NCBI RefSeq assembly: GCF_000505545.1
Contig: NZ_AYTB01000006.1
Span: 1 to 64,000 of the forward strand
DNA: 64,000 nucleotides
Direction of reading: 5' to 3'
Source: Kurthia huakuii LAM0618
GTDB taxonomy: Bacteria; Bacillota; Bacilli; Bacillales_A; Planococcaceae
Made by a program: the position numbers and the translations under genes. Below, piece after piece: positions 51,781 through 61,440 of this stretch; the stretch's first letter is position 1; every line of letters starts with the position of its first letter. Under the pieces are notes generated by a model. That model was not told where the DNA came from, made no database searches, and was given only the letters and a program-made list of their open reading frames with translations.

Positions 51781-52926
51781 ATGGTTAAAGGAAATAAGAT
51801 TGACATTCAAGCTTTAGACAAGATTTTTAATCGTATGGTCGAAACGATTGATTCGTCAAAAAATGATATTTTCACAATTAGCGAACAATCACGTCAATCT
51901 TTTGAAGAAATGAAGTTAGAGCTAGGTATTGTACGTATTAAATTGCAAGACATTATACAAGAAAATGATATGCTAGAAGTTCAAGTAAAGCAAGCTAGAG
52001 TTAGACTGGCTGAGGTTTCGCAAAACTTTCACGTCTACTCAGAGGAACAAGTGCATCAAGCGTACAATGCTGCGAACACGTTCCAAATTCGACACTCAGT
52101 TGTTCAATCAGAAGAAAAATTATTGCGCGAACGTCGCGATGACTTAGAGCGCCGTATGAGGGGACTTCTCGATACGATTGATAAAGCCAATCAGCTTGTC
52201 AACCAAGTCAACGTTGTGCTGAACTATTTAACGGAAGATTTAAAAGATGTCGGTCCTGCCTTAGAAAATGCCAAAATGAAAGAAGATTTTGCGATTCGCG
52301 TAATCGAAGCGCAAGAAGAAGAGCGTAAACGCATCTCACGCGAAGTGCATGATGGCCCTGCACAGATGTTAGCCAATGTGCTACTTCGCACCGATTTGAT
52401 TACACGCTCTTATGATGAAAAAGGCGTAGAACGCGCCATTCAAGAGTTGCGCGATTTAAAAGGGATGGTTCGTGACACGTTGCATGAGGTTCGTCGCATT
52501 ATTTATGACTTACGCCCAATGGCACTAGACGATTTAGGAATCGTGCCAACATTGAAAAAATATTTGAATTCCGTACAAGATTACAATGAAGGAACCTATA
52601 TTGAATTCAATTCGCGCGGTGAAGATCGACGCATGCCCATGAATTACGAAACAGCCATCTTCAGACTCGTACAAGAGTGCGTAAATAACGCAGTTAAGCA
52701 CGGTTCTTCAAAAGAAATCCGCGTGAACTTTGAATGGCTGAAAGAAAATGTTAATATTTCTATAAAGGATAATGGTACAGGCTTTGATACAGCGCTAGCT
52801 AAAAAAAATTCATTCGGAATTATCGGCATGAAAGAGCGCGTAGATTTATTAGATGGTACTATGGATATACAGTCCGAAATCGGACAAGGCACGAGAATTA
52901 TGTTTAAAATCCCCATTAAAAAGTGA
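51781..52926 (+). CDS. degS: Sensor histidine kinase DegS
   Basis: A 381-residue cytoplasmic kinase with no membrane segments. The N-terminal 170 residues are the DegS sensor region with a long coiled coil (EEKLLRERRDDLERRMRGL). The HisKA_3 domain contains the phosphorylated His in ERKRISREVHDGPAQMLANVLLR, and the ATPase part has the N box VQECVNNAVKHG and the G box IKDNGTGFD and GIIGMKERV. It phosphorylates DegU. GTGAGGAG precedes the start. DegS-DegU controls exoenzymes, competence and motility, all of which have genes in this window. It is co-transcribed with degU, 40 bases on. Confidence 0.96.
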   Translation: MVKGNKIDIQALDKIFNRMVETIDSSKNDIFTISEQSRQSFEEMKLELGIVRIKLQDIIQENDMLEVQVKQARVRLAEVSQNFHVYSEEQVHQAYNAANTFQIRHSVVQSEEKLLRERRDDLERRMRGLLDTIDKANQLVNQVNVVLNYLTEDLKDVGPALENAKMKEDFAIRVIEAQEEERKRISREVHDGPAQMLANVLLRTDLITRSYDEKGVERAIQELRDLKGMVRDTLHEVRRIIYDLRPMALDDLGIVPTLKKYLNSVQDYNEGTYIEFNSRGEDRRMPMNYETAIFRLVQECVNNAVKHGSSKEIRVNFEWLKENVNISIKDNGTGFDTALAKKNSFGIIGMKERVDLLDGTMDIQSEIGQGTRIMFKIPIKK

Positions 52927-52966
52927 ACATAACCTTTTGTAGATGTACTTGAGGAGGAAATTTATT

Positions 52967-53641
52967 ATGACAAAAATTATTATTATTGACGATCACCAAT
53001 TATTCCGTGAAGGCGTAAAACGTATTTTAGATTTCGAAGATACATTTGAAGTAGTAGCAGAAGGTGATGACGGAATCGATACATTACCTCTATATGAAGA
53101 ATTCCAACCAGATGTTGTGTTAATGGACATTAACATGCCACAAAAAAATGGTGTGGAAGCAACTGCAGAGCTAATCGAAAAATATCCTGATGCGAAAGTA
53201 ATCATTCTTTCAATTCATGATGATGAATCATATGTGTCTCACGCATTAAAATCTGGTGCGTTAGGCTATATGCTAAAAGAAATGGATGCGGATGAAATCG
53301 TCGATGCAATTAAAATTGTTGCAGCTGGCGGCTCGTATTTACATCCAAAAATTACAAAAAATCTAGTAGCTGAATACCGTCGCTTAAGCGAACGTGAAAA
53401 TAAAGGTTCATTCCACCAAACAGAAATTCGTCGTCCATTCCACTTATTAACAAAACGTGAATGCGAAGTACTACAACTGTTAACGGATGGCCAATCAAAT
53501 CGTGCAATCGGTGAAACGTTATATATTTCTGAAAAAACGGTTAAAAACCACGTATCAAGCATTCTACAAAAAATGAATGTAAATGACCGTACACAAGCCG
53601 TTGTAACAGCCATTAAAAACGGTTGGGTAGAAGTACGCTAG
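52967..53641 (+). CDS. degU: Response regulator DegU
   Basis: A 224-residue NarL-type response regulator. The receiver domain has the acidic pair in [13 protein letters not shown], the phospho-acceptor Asp in [12 protein letters not shown], and Lys in MLKEMDADE. The C-terminal LuxR-type helix-turn-helix ([35 protein letters not shown], in parts) binds DNA. Translation starts at ATG 52967 after GAGGAGGAAA; a TTG at 52943 would be out of phase with that site. The partner kinase is encoded directly upstream, and the terminator at 53682 closes the operon. Confidence 0.96.
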   Translation: MTKIIIIDDHQLFREGVKRILDFEDTFEVVAEGDDGIDTLPLYEEFQPDVVLMDINMPQKNGVEATAELIEKYPDAKVIILSIHDDESYVSHALKSGALGYMLKEMDADEIVDAIKIVAAGGSYLHPKITKNLVAEYRRLSERENKGSFHQTEIRRPFHLLTKRECEVLQLLTDGQSNRAIGETLYISEKTVKNHVSSILQKMNVNDRTQAVVTAIKNGWVEVR

Positions 53642-53679
53642 CACCATGTAATCAGTAGGTAATAGGCGTTATCCTGCTA

Positions 53680-53718
53680 GTAAAAAGGAATCGTGCATTG
53701 TGCGCGGTTCCTTTTTAC
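53680..53718 (+). terminator. Terminator of the degSU operon
   Basis: AAAAAGGAATCG (53682-53693) pairs with CGGTTCCTTTTT (53705-53716). Confidence 0.88.
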
Positions 53719-53826
53719 ATGCCAATTAATACATATTTGAAAAGTGTTAAATGTCATATGTTATTTGCCTTTTCATACAGAATTGAATAAAATGTAGAGT
53801 ATATGTAGAGGAGTGACAAGAAAAAT

Positions 53827-54672
53827 ATGGCAACTGCAATCGTAACAGACAGCACGGCCTATATCCCAAAGGACGAGCTTGAAAAATATAATATTCATAT
53901 GGTGCCGCTGAGCGTTGTAATTAACGGCGATACATATGAAGAAGAAGTAAACTTAACGGCGGATGCCTTTTATGATAAAATTCGTGGCGGCAAAAAATTA
54001 CCAACATCTACACAGCCGCCGATCGGTAAATTTGTCGAGCTATTTGAGCGCCTTGCAAAAGAGTATGATGAAATCGTCACAATCCATCTTTCAAGTGGCA
54101 TTAGTGGTACATACCAGGGGGCACTAGCGGCAGCGGATATGGTCGATGATGTTAGCGTCTATGGTTTTGATACTGAGGTTGCTTGCTATATGCAAGGAAT
54201 GTATGCCATTCATGCGGCACGTTTAGCAAAAACAGGTGCGTCTGCGAAAGAAATTTTAGCACATTTAGAGGATATGAAGGAAACCGAAAAAGAATTTATT
54301 TTAGTAGATGATTTATCGCATCTTCAACGTGGTGGTCGTTTATCGGCAGCTTCTGCGTTGATCGGCAGCCTACTGCAAGTAAAACCAATTCTTCATTTTG
54401 ATAATAAAGTCATCGTGCCGTTTGAAAAAATTCGCACGAAGAAAAAAGCATTAAAACGCATTGAAGAAATGTTGGCTGAAGATGTCGCAAAATACGGCGT
54501 ATTAGAGGCGACGGTTATTCATGGCAACTGTGAAGAAGAGCGCGATGCTTGGTTAAATCATCTGCGCGAAGAATTTCCGACAGTCGAGTTCCATCCGTCG
54601 TATTTTGGTGCAGTCATCGGTACCCATCTTGGCGAAGGCGCATTGGCGATGGGTTGGTTTGCTAAAAAATAG
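53827..54672 (+). CDS. DegV-family fatty-acid-binding protein
   Basis: A 281-residue cytoplasmic DegV protein. It has the start ATAIVTDSTAYIPKDEL, the PTSTQPPIGKFVELF lipid-binding loop, HLSSGISGTYQGALAAADM, and VDDLSHLQRGGRLSAASALIGSLLQVKPIL. DegV proteins bind a fatty acid and partner fatty-acid kinase FakA to feed exogenous fatty acids into phospholipids (FakB type). The start has GAGGAG upstream. It lies between degU and comFA, the position of yviA in B. subtilis. A terminator lies about 110 bases after the stop. Confidence 0.94.
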   Translation: MATAIVTDSTAYIPKDELEKYNIHMVPLSVVINGDTYEEEVNLTADAFYDKIRGGKKLPTSTQPPIGKFVELFERLAKEYDEIVTIHLSSGISGTYQGALAAADMVDDVSVYGFDTEVACYMQGMYAIHAARLAKTGASAKEILAHLEDMKETEKEFILVDDLSHLQRGGRLSAASALIGSLLQVKPILHFDNKVIVPFEKIRTKKKALKRIEEMLAEDVAKYGVLEATVIHGNCEEERDAWLNHLREEFPTVEFHPSYFGAVIGTHLGEGALAMGWFAKK

Positions 54673-54777
54673 GCGAAACTTAAATTTCGACAAATTTTTT
54701 AACGAAATTAATAAAAAATGAGTGACATTGTAATTATAAACGGCTAAAATGGTTATAATACTAAACAATATCTCAAA

Positions 54778-54816
54778 GGGGCGTTTCTAGTTTTTGCTAG
54801 AGATGCTTTTTTTTTA
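54778..54816 (+). terminator. Intrinsic terminator before comFA
   Basis: GCGTTTCTAG (54781-54790) pairs with CTAGAGATGC (54797-54806), through G-U wobbles, and is followed by ten T. Confidence 0.8.
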
Positions 54817-54864
54817 TGCAAAAATCGCTACAATGGACAAAAAATGGTAAAAGGAGAATGTCCA

Positions 54865-56208
54865 ATGATAACAGGCGATAGCAAGGCGTTACAACACTTT
54901 TTAAGCGGGCGAATTTGGCCGCTAGAGCAGCTACCATTTGAGCAAAAAATGATCGAGCAAGTCCAACGGCAAGGCTACCTCGAATTGTTTTTGGCAGTGG
55001 AATGGCTGAACAATAAACCGCAATGTCAGCGTTGTTTTTGTCCGTCATCAGACGCATATATTCGCTATCATTGTGCAAAATGCGACAAAATCTGCGTTTA
55101 TTGTCGCCACTGCTTAAACATGGGGCGTCTTTCGTCATGTGATTGGCTTGTGCGCTGGATTGGGCCGGCCGTTGACGCTGTAGTAGAGCCGAGGTTTGCA
55201 TGGGACGGGCAGTTTACAGAAGCGCAGGCGCGCGTGTCACGCGAATTGATCGATAGCGTCAAAAAGCGCCAATCGCGGCTTATTCATGCGGTATGTGGTG
55301 CGGGCAAGACCGAAATTTTATTTGCGGCGATTTATGAAGCGTTGACGCAAAACTTACGCGTTTGTGTCGCCACGCCGCGTACCGATGTCGTGCTTGAGCT
55401 CGCGCCACGTTTTCAGCAAGTGTTTCCGAATATTGATGTGCAGGCACTTTATGGTGGTGCCGAACAGAAGCTATCGTATTCATCGTTTATCGTTGCGACA
55501 ACGCATCAGTTGCTGCGCTTTGAAGATGCGTTTGATGTGATGTTTGTCGATGAAGCAGATGCTTTTCCGTATACGTTTGATGCGACGCTACAGCAAGCGG
55601 TGCAAAAGGCGCGGAAAAAGCTCGGCGTGACGATACTTGTGACGGCAACGCCAGATACGGCTACGAAGTTACAATACGAAAAAGAAGCGGCATATTCCTT
55701 TATTCCACGGCGCTTTCATGGCTATGATTTGCCGGTGCCGCGTTTTGAGTCGTTATGGTTTTACGACAAACAACTGCGCATGGGGCGTATGCCAAAAAAA
55801 CTGGCGCGCTGGCTTATGGGCTGTGAGGAGCGAGGACAGCCTTATTTAATTTTTTTCAGCACGATTGACTTGATGGAGCACGCTGCAGCACTTTTTTCAG
55901 TGCCGGCTGTACATGCGGAAGATAAGGAACGGAAGGAAAAAGTTTTGGCGCTGCGCAGTGGCGAGGTCGCTGGGTTACTGACGACGACCATTTTAGAGCG
56001 TGGCATTACGATTCCGCGTGTGCAAGTGGCGGTCATTGGGGCTGAGTCGGCAATTTTTACGGCGAGTGCGCTCATTCAAATTAGCGGTCGTGTCGGACGC
56101 GCACAGCATGAGCCGACGGGCGATATCGTGTTTTTTCATCATGGTGTGACGCGTGACATGGACGTGGCGAGGCGCGAAATCAAGCGCTTGAATGCGGTGG
56201 TGATGTAG
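54865..56208 (+). CDS. comFA: Competence ATP-dependent helicase ComFA
   Basis: A 447-residue DEAD-type DNA translocase needed for single-stranded DNA uptake during transformation. A four-cysteine zinc module lies at about residues 52-95 (CQRC, then CAKC and CVYCRHC). Walker A is HAVCGAGKTEI, motif II VDEAD, motif III LVTATP, and motif VI-type GRVGRA near the end. It lies at the cytoplasmic face of the membrane. ATG 54865 follows AAAAGGAG; the in-frame ATG 54844 is before that site. The stop codon directly abuts the comFC start. Confidence 0.95.
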   Translation: MITGDSKALQHFLSGRIWPLEQLPFEQKMIEQVQRQGYLELFLAVEWLNNKPQCQRCFCPSSDAYIRYHCAKCDKICVYCRHCLNMGRLSSCDWLVRWIGPAVDAVVEPRFAWDGQFTEAQARVSRELIDSVKKRQSRLIHAVCGAGKTEILFAAIYEALTQNLRVCVATPRTDVVLELAPRFQQVFPNIDVQALYGGAEQKLSYSSFIVATTHQLLRFEDAFDVMFVDEADAFPYTFDATLQQAVQKARKKLGVTILVTATPDTATKLQYEKEAAYSFIPRRFHGYDLPVPRFESLWFYDKQLRMGRMPKKLARWLMGCEERGQPYLIFFSTIDLMEHAAALFSVPAVHAEDKERKEKVLALRSGEVAGLLTTTILERGITIPRVQVAVIGAESAIFTASALIQISGRVGRAQHEPTGDIVFFHHGVTRDMDVARREIKRLNAVVM

Positions 56209-56808
56209 ATGCGCTGTGTGCTTTGTGAGCGTGACATCCATCCGATGCTGACGTGGGAAGGGTTATTTTGCAGGCGAAAAAAGTGGGTGGCTTGTGCGCG
56301 CTGCTATGCGAAGTTTGAGCGAGCACGCGCGGACAGCTATGAGGGAATAAATACCCTATATATTTATAATGAAGCGATGAAAGAATGGTTACATCGTTTC
56401 AAATTTGCGAAAGATAGTGTAGTTGCGCACATTTTTGCCGATGAATTAAAGAGAGCATTCAAACGCTATAAACGTGCGGTTGTCGTGCCGATTCCGATGC
56501 ACGTTGACAAGAAGCGTGAGCGCACGTTTGCGCATATCGATGTGTTACTTGAAGCGGCGGGTGTACGCTACACGCATTTATTAGAAAAAACGACGAGCGA
56601 TTCGCAAAGTCAGAAGTCGCAACAACAACGTCAAAAAAGCGCTACTTTGTTCAGAAGAAATGCTATACAATTGAAGAAAGACACGCCACTTGTTCTTGTC
56701 GATGACATTGTGACGACTGGTACGACGATCCGCCATGCGCGAGAAGTGTTAGAGCAAGATGGTTTTATAAATATAGAAGTTGTCGTATTAATCTCAGCAA
56801 GGCTGTGA
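56209..56808 (+). CDS. comFC: Competence protein ComFC (phosphoribosyltransferase-like)
   Basis: A 199-residue protein with an N-terminal zinc-finger-like cysteine set (MRCVLCERD; CARC) and a phosphoribosyltransferase-type fold: AVVVPIPMH, KTTSDSQSQKSQQQR and the PRPP-loop motif VLVDDIVTTGTTI. ComFC and its relative GntX are required for efficient DNA uptake with ComFA. It starts at the base after the comFA stop, so translation is coupled. No comFB gene lies between them, unlike B. subtilis. Confidence 0.94.
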   Translation: MRCVLCERDIHPMLTWEGLFCRRKKWVACARCYAKFERARADSYEGINTLYIYNEAMKEWLHRFKFAKDSVVAHIFADELKRAFKRYKRAVVVPIPMHVDKKRERTFAHIDVLLEAAGVRYTHLLEKTTSDSQSQKSQQQRQKSATLFRRNAIQLKKDTPLVLVDDIVTTGTTIRHAREVLEQDGFINIEVVVLISARL

Positions 56809-56826
56809 AAGGGGGCCCTATACAAC

Positions 56827-57240
56827 ATGGGCGAAATTAAAGGCTGTCCAACATGTGGACAATTATATAATTACAACGGTATCCGCGAAGTATGTGCAAA
56901 CTGCGCCGCGGATGAGGAAAAGAAATATGAGGAAGTGTATCGCTTTTTACGCCGTCGCGAAAATCGTGCTGCAACGGTCGAGCGCATCGTCGAAGCAACA
57001 GGCTGTACCGAGGAATTATTGTACGGCTGGGTGCGTCGCGGTCGCTTGCAACCAGCACTTTTCCCAAACTTAGGCTACCCATGCGATAACTGTGGTCATT
57101 TAACGACAACAGGCAAGTTATGTGATAAATGCACGAATGACTTACAGCGCGATTTAGACGTTTTTGAGGCAGGGCGCGAGTTCCGTGAAGCTGTCGCAAA
57201 AAATGAACGTGGCACGTATTTATCAGACCGCAAACGTTAA
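56827..57240 (+). CDS. yvyF: YvyF-like flagellar operon protein
   Basis: A 137-residue cytoplasmic protein of the YvyF / TIGR03826 type. It has two zinc-ribbon-like cysteine sets (CPTCGQLY and CANCAA; CDNCGH and CDKC) around a winged-helix-like middle (RAATVERIVEATGCTEELLYGWVRRGRLQ). Its role is not established; in Bacillus it sits upstream of flgM. A GAAAGGGGG site precedes the start. A gap of 168 bases with a sigma-D-like promoter separates it from flgM. Confidence 0.9.
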   Translation: MGEIKGCPTCGQLYNYNGIREVCANCAADEEKKYEEVYRFLRRRENRAATVERIVEATGCTEELLYGWVRRGRLQPALFPNLGYPCDNCGHLTTTGKLCDKCTNDLQRDLDVFEAGREFREAVAKNERGTYLSDRKR

Positions 57241-57339
57241 GCCTAGCACTATTTTAATAGTTTTGAAATTTGTAACAGAAAATAGTACTAGTTAATCATG
57301 CATTTCATAGTAGAACAGACACTTTTATCAAAAATTGCT

Positions 57340-57365
57340 TAACATCATTCCCGAACATCCGAAAT
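57340..57365 (+). promoter_or_regulatory. Putative sigma-D promoter of the flgM operon
   Basis: TAAC (57340-57343), a 14-base spacer and TCCGAAAT (57358-57365) resemble the sigma-D consensus TAAA-N15-GCCGATAT. The position fits the second flgM promoter known in B. subtilis. Confidence 0.5.
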
Positions 57366-57408
57366 AAGGGGTAAAGATAAACAACTATGATAAAAGGAGG
57401 TTCCACGT

Positions 57409-57672
57409 ATGAAAATTCAAGGTTATGGTGTTAATGCGATTAATCCATATAAAAATCAACAATTAAAAACAACTGAAGTGCAAAAAAATAGTCTGAATTT
57501 TAAAGACCAACTTGAGATTTCGACTCAGGCGAAAGATTTACAAGGTGTGAAGTCATATGAAACAGAGCGCACGGATCGAGTGGCTGAGTTAAAAGCACAA
57601 ATCCAAAATGGAACTTACCAAGTTGACTCAACGAAACTTGCGCAAGATCTATTAAACTACTTCCGTAGATAG
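57409..57672 (+). CDS. flgM: Anti-sigma-D factor FlgM
   Basis: An 87-residue small protein matching FlgM: a variable N-terminus, then LEISTQAKDLQ, the helical segment ERTDRVAELKAQIQNGTYQVDSTKLAQ (in parts) and the end LLNYFRR. FlgM binds the flagellar sigma factor (sigma-D) until hook completion. AAAGGAGG precedes the start. It is followed 12 bases on by flgN; the operon continues through flgL. Confidence 0.95.
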   Translation: MKIQGYGVNAINPYKNQQLKTTEVQKNSLNFKDQLEISTQAKDLQGVKSYETERTDRVAELKAQIQNGTYQVDSTKLAQDLLNYFRR

Positions 57673-57684
57673 TGAGGAAAATAA

Positions 57685-58185
57685 ATGTCGATCGAACAAA
57701 TCAATACGATTATGGCAAAGCTCAATATGATGCATAAAAGTTTAGTGAAGCTCGCTGACCATAAAACCGAGCTGATTACAAACGGAGACATGGACGGCAT
57801 TAAGAACATGATCAACGACGAGCAATCGCATATTTCTGCCATCGCTCAATTGGAAAGTCAACGTCAGCAAGCGGTGCTAAGTTATTTGAAAGGGCGCAAT
57901 GTTGCACCTACTGCACAGCCGACTATCGAGCAGCTGATTGCGCTTGTCCCGACAGCACAGGAGAAGACGCAGCTACGCCAAACGAGCGAGCAGTTACTCC
58001 AGACGGTTGAGCAGTTACAACAAGCCAATGAATTGAATCAAAAGCTGTTGTTCAACTCCCTTCAAGTCGTCAATATGACCATTGATATGATGCGTCCGCA
58101 GCAAGACAATTTCAATTACGGTGAAGCACAAGGTAAGCGCAACCCGGCAGCTACAACAGCGGGTCGCTTTAATTCACAAGCTTAA
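57685..58185 (+). CDS. flgN: Flagellar export chaperone FlgN
   Basis: A 166-residue helical cytoplasmic protein of the FlgN family. FlgN binds the hook-filament junction proteins FlgK and FlgL before export. The N-terminal half has long amphipathic helices (NMMHKSLVKLADHKTELI; DMDGIKNMINDEQSHI), and Gln-rich helices follow; the tail is low in conserved residues. It lies between flgM and flgK, the standard place. A weak terminator follows. Confidence 0.88.
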   Translation: MSIEQINTIMAKLNMMHKSLVKLADHKTELITNGDMDGIKNMINDEQSHISAIAQLESQRQQAVLSYLKGRNVAPTAQPTIEQLIALVPTAQEKTQLRQTSEQLLQTVEQLQQANELNQKLLFNSLQVVNMTIDMMRPQQDNFNYGEAQGKRNPAATTAGRFNSQA

Positions 58186-58217
58186 AAGGGTATCCGCAAG
58201 CGGAACTCTTTTTTTGT
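58186..58217 (+). terminator. Possible terminator/attenuator between flgN and flgK
   Basis: AAGGGTATCCGC pairs imperfectly with GCGGAACTCTT (about 58188-58210), followed by seven T. Confidence 0.6.
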
Positions 58218-58312
58218 GCTTAAAATGCAAAAGACACTTGAATTTTTGCGTGATGAGCCGATGAAAAATACAGAACAGAATCGTAGCAAAACACTTTTTT
58301 AGGAGGATGAAC

Positions 58313-60199
58313 ATGGCGATTTCAACATTTATGGGCCTCGAAACAAATAAACGCGGCCTGACAGCACAGCAAACGTCACTTTACACAGTCGGGCATAATA
58401 TCTCAAATGCCAATACGGTCGGCTACACACGCCAGCGCGTCAATTTAGAGGCGACACATGGCTTTCCGGGGATAGGACGAAATGCGCCGATGATGCCGGG
58501 CCATTTAGGTACAGGGGTAACGAGTCAATCGATTACGCGTGTGCGCGATGCATTCGTAGACAAGCAGTTCCGTCAAGAAACGAATAATCTAGGTTACTGG
58601 GCACAGCGTACCGATGCGATTAGTCAAATGGAGGACATTATGGCAGAGCCTTCAACATATGGCTTAAACGCTGGCTTCGATGAATTTTATACAGCGCTGC
58701 AAACGTTAGCGAATACGCCGAAAAATTCAGCGGCACGTCAAGTTGTTTATACGAAAGGCTCGCATTTAGCATCGTCATTTAATTATATGAACAAGCAAAT
58801 GACGCAAGTGCAAAAAAACTTAAAGCATGAGGCAGTAAATACGGTTGATAAAGTTAATTCGATTTTAGAGCAAATCGCTGGTTTAAATAATCAAATCAAG
58901 CAAGTAGAGCCAAATGGCTACATTCCAAATGATTTATATGATGCGCGTGACGTATTACTTGATGAATTATCACAATACATGCCGGTTTCTACAGAAAACA
59001 CGTATTCAGGCGGTCTTGCTACAGATGATGCAGAAGGTGCAATGAATGTTTATTTTGTGGAGGCAGATGGTAGTAAAACGATGCTTGTTGGCTCAGAAAA
59101 AACGGGTGCACAGCAAAATGGTAAAGATTTATATGGTAAATCAACCGCATCAAGAGTGGAGTTAATGTCAGGTCAAACAATGGATGCAAATGGCGATGTT
59201 ACAGGTGGCGCTGCTGTAGGAAATGACGATAATTATACGCCATTTTCAGGAATTCAAATTTCACGCTCTACATCAACGGCTGTGGATGGTACGGTTACGG
59301 CTGACCCAACAACGGGCGGCGTAAAATTAAGTAATGGCACAAGTGAGTTTATCGTCACAAAAGATGGCGGCGGAAATTACATCTTAGACCCATCAACACC
59401 AGGAACCATTAACCCAGCAACAGGTGTCATTACAGTAACAGATCCAACAACTGGTGTGACAACAACGGTGACTCCAAAAATGGACGGCTCAGGTAATATT
59501 ACATCGGTAAAATTTGCGACAGGTCAAACGACATCAGACGGCATTACGTTTAATACGATGTCGATGGATAAAGGAAAATTGGCTTCTTACGCGACGTCGT
59601 ACGGTTATACAGTAGATGAAGCAGGTGCGACTGTTACAAAAGGCTTCTACCACGATAAATTGGCTGAGCTTGATAAGTTAGCTGGTGAGTTTGCGAAGGA
59701 ATTCAATAAAATTCATACGAGCGGTTACCCGTTAGATAGTATGAATCCAGCAGAAAACTTCTTTGATACAATAGATGGTAGTACGACGATTACTGCCGCG
59801 AATATTAAAGTGAGCGATGTAATGAAGGATTTCAATAAAATTGCAGCTTCAGATGTAGCCGGTGAAGAAGGTAACGGCAATATCGCACTGAAACTATCGA
59901 ATTTAAAAACAACGACAATTGCCGGATTAAATGATACATCTGCAGGTGGCTTCTATTCGAAAATGGTTGCGGAAGTAGGTACTGAAGGTGAGAAGTCAAC
60001 GAAAATGGCTTACAACTCGGCGACCTTACAGCTGACAATTTCCAATAACCGCGATTCGATCAGCTCGGTATCATTAGATGAAGAGATGACGAATATGATT
60101 ATGTTCCAACAAGCATATAATGCATCTGCTCGTATGATGACGGCAATCGATGAAATTTTAGATAAAATTATTAACGGCATGGGCCGAGTAGGTTTATAG
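58313..60199 (+). CDS. flgK: Flagellar hook-associated protein FlgK (HAP1)
   Basis: A 628-residue exported junction protein. The N-terminal rod-type helix has LETNKRGLTAQQTSLYTVGHNISNANTVGYTRQRVN (in parts), and the C-terminal MIMFQQAYNASARMMTAIDEILDKIING is canonical. The middle region of about 250 residues is Thr/Gly-rich and variable, which forms the exposed domain. It joins hook to filament with FlgL. ATG 58313 is used because AGGAGG (58301-58306) directly abuts ATG 58307. flgL starts 11 bases after its stop. Confidence 0.96.
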   Translation: MAISTFMGLETNKRGLTAQQTSLYTVGHNISNANTVGYTRQRVNLEATHGFPGIGRNAPMMPGHLGTGVTSQSITRVRDAFVDKQFRQETNNLGYWAQRTDAISQMEDIMAEPSTYGLNAGFDEFYTALQTLANTPKNSAARQVVYTKGSHLASSFNYMNKQMTQVQKNLKHEAVNTVDKVNSILEQIAGLNNQIKQVEPNGYIPNDLYDARDVLLDELSQYMPVSTENTYSGGLATDDAEGAMNVYFVEADGSKTMLVGSEKTGAQQNGKDLYGKSTASRVELMSGQTMDANGDVTGGAAVGNDDNYTPFSGIQISRSTSTAVDGTVTADPTTGGVKLSNGTSEFIVTKDGGGNYILDPSTPGTINPATGVITVTDPTTGVTTTVTPKMDGSGNITSVKFATGQTTSDGITFNTMSMDKGKLASYATSYGYTVDEAGATVTKGFYHDKLAELDKLAGEFAKEFNKIHTSGYPLDSMNPAENFFDTIDGSTTITAANIKVSDVMKDFNKIAASDVAGEEGNGNIALKLSNLKTTTIAGLNDTSAGGFYSKMVAEVGTEGEKSTKMAYNSATLQLTISNNRDSISSVSLDEEMTNMIMFQQAYNASARMMTAIDEILDKIINGMGRVGL

Positions 60200-60210
60200 G
60201 AGGAGTTTAA

Positions 60211-61440
60211 ATGCGCGTAACACAATCAATGCTGTCAAGTACGATGCTGCGTAACTTGGGCAATAGCTACAATAAAATGGGGCAATGGCAAGAGCAACTG
60301 TCAACAGGTTCAAAACTTTTACGTCCATCAGATGATCCGGTAGGCGTAACAAAGGCGATGAACTATCGTACACAATTAACGCAAAATGCACAGTATGATA
60401 TAAACTTGGATACGGCGACAAAGTGGCTAGATACGACAGATACAGCACTCGACTCATTAGGAAAAGCGATGACGCGTGTGCAAGAACTGATCACGCAAGC
60501 AGCCAATGATACGAATCAAACAGTGGACCGTGAGAAAATGCTGCTAGAGATTAAACAAATCCATGAAGAAATGAAGGATTTGGCGAATACAAAAGTTGGC
60601 GATGATTATATTTTTAGTGGCACACGTACGAATGAACCGGCCTATGTAGACACAGCTGTGACAGAAACAGGCTATACAGATGGGGCAGGGAATTCAGTCG
60701 CACTGAAAGAATCGTATATGCAAAAGGACGGCTCTACAGTCACAATGTATCGTGACGGAGCAGGCGTATTACAAGCAACGGTTAAAACAACGGCAGCAAC
60801 ACCTCCTGTAACAACGGTGACAGATGGTAATGGTAACCAAGCAACTGGACCAATTAATATCGTCGATGAAAATGGTGCGACGGTGCTATCTATTGACGAT
60901 GTGACAGGTAATGAAAATGGTACCGCAACGCCAGGTACACCAACAACAGAAACGAAAAAAATGCCGCAATATTTAGATGGTATGAAGTCAGCAGCGAATA
61001 TTGAAATTTATAATGATATCGTCTTAGGTGTGAATACGACTGAAGCGAAAAAGATGTTCAGTAAGTTAGACGATGTTTTTAAACAAATCGAACAAGTATT
61101 AACAGGTGACGTGAATGGTGCAACGTACGGTGAAAAAATCGGTGCGTTATTAGGTGGTACAAACTCAGCGGCCGATAAAAATTATACGACGATTCAAGGC
61201 TCGATTGATTTGATTTTAAGTAATCGTGCGGAAGTCGGTGCGAAGCAAAACCGCGTCGATATGATGTCTGACAGACTAGCATTACAAAAAGAAACCTTAA
61301 CAAAACAAAAATCGAATGTAGAAGATGTGGAATACGAGGAAGCGATTACGAACTTAATTACGCAAGAATCAATTCACCGTGCTTCTTTATCAGTTGGTGG
61401 ACGTATCATCCAACAAACATTAGTCGATTTCATTCGTTAA
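60211..61440 (+). CDS. flgL: Flagellar hook-associated protein FlgL (HAP3)
   Basis: A 409-residue flagellin-like junction protein. The N-terminus has MRVTQSMLSSTMLRNLGNSYNKMGQWQEQLSTG (in parts), DDPVGVTKAMNYR and LIFSGTRT-type DYIFSGTRTNEP. The C-terminus is YEEAITNLITQESIHRASLSVGGRII (in parts). It is longer than the roughly 300-residue Bacillus FlgL because of a Thr-rich insert at about residues 150-260, an exposed D2-type region. TAGGAGGAG precedes the start. Confidence 0.95.
   Translation: MRVTQSMLSSTMLRNLGNSYNKMGQWQEQLSTGSKLLRPSDDPVGVTKAMNYRTQLTQNAQYDINLDTATKWLDTTDTALDSLGKAMTRVQELITQAANDTNQTVDREKMLLEIKQIHEEMKDLANTKVGDDYIFSGTRTNEPAYVDTAVTETGYTDGAGNSVALKESYMQKDGSTVTMYRDGAGVLQATVKTTAATPPVTTVTDGNGNQATGPINIVDENGATVLSIDDVTGNENGTATPGTPTTETKKMPQYLDGMKSAANIEIYNDIVLGVNTTEAKKMFSKLDDVFKQIEQVLTGDVNGATYGEKIGALLGGTNSAADKNYTTIQGSIDLILSNRAEVGAKQNRVDMMSDRLALQKETLTKQKSNVEDVEYEEAITNLITQESIHRASLSVGGRIIQQTLVDFIR

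Noticed and set aside
54728-54759. Promoter followed at once by a terminator before comFA, as in a riboswitch or attenuator
   Set aside because: The -35 match is poor (TTGTAA with a 20-base spacer), and no aptamer-like structure precedes the hairpin; a plain degV terminator is simpler.
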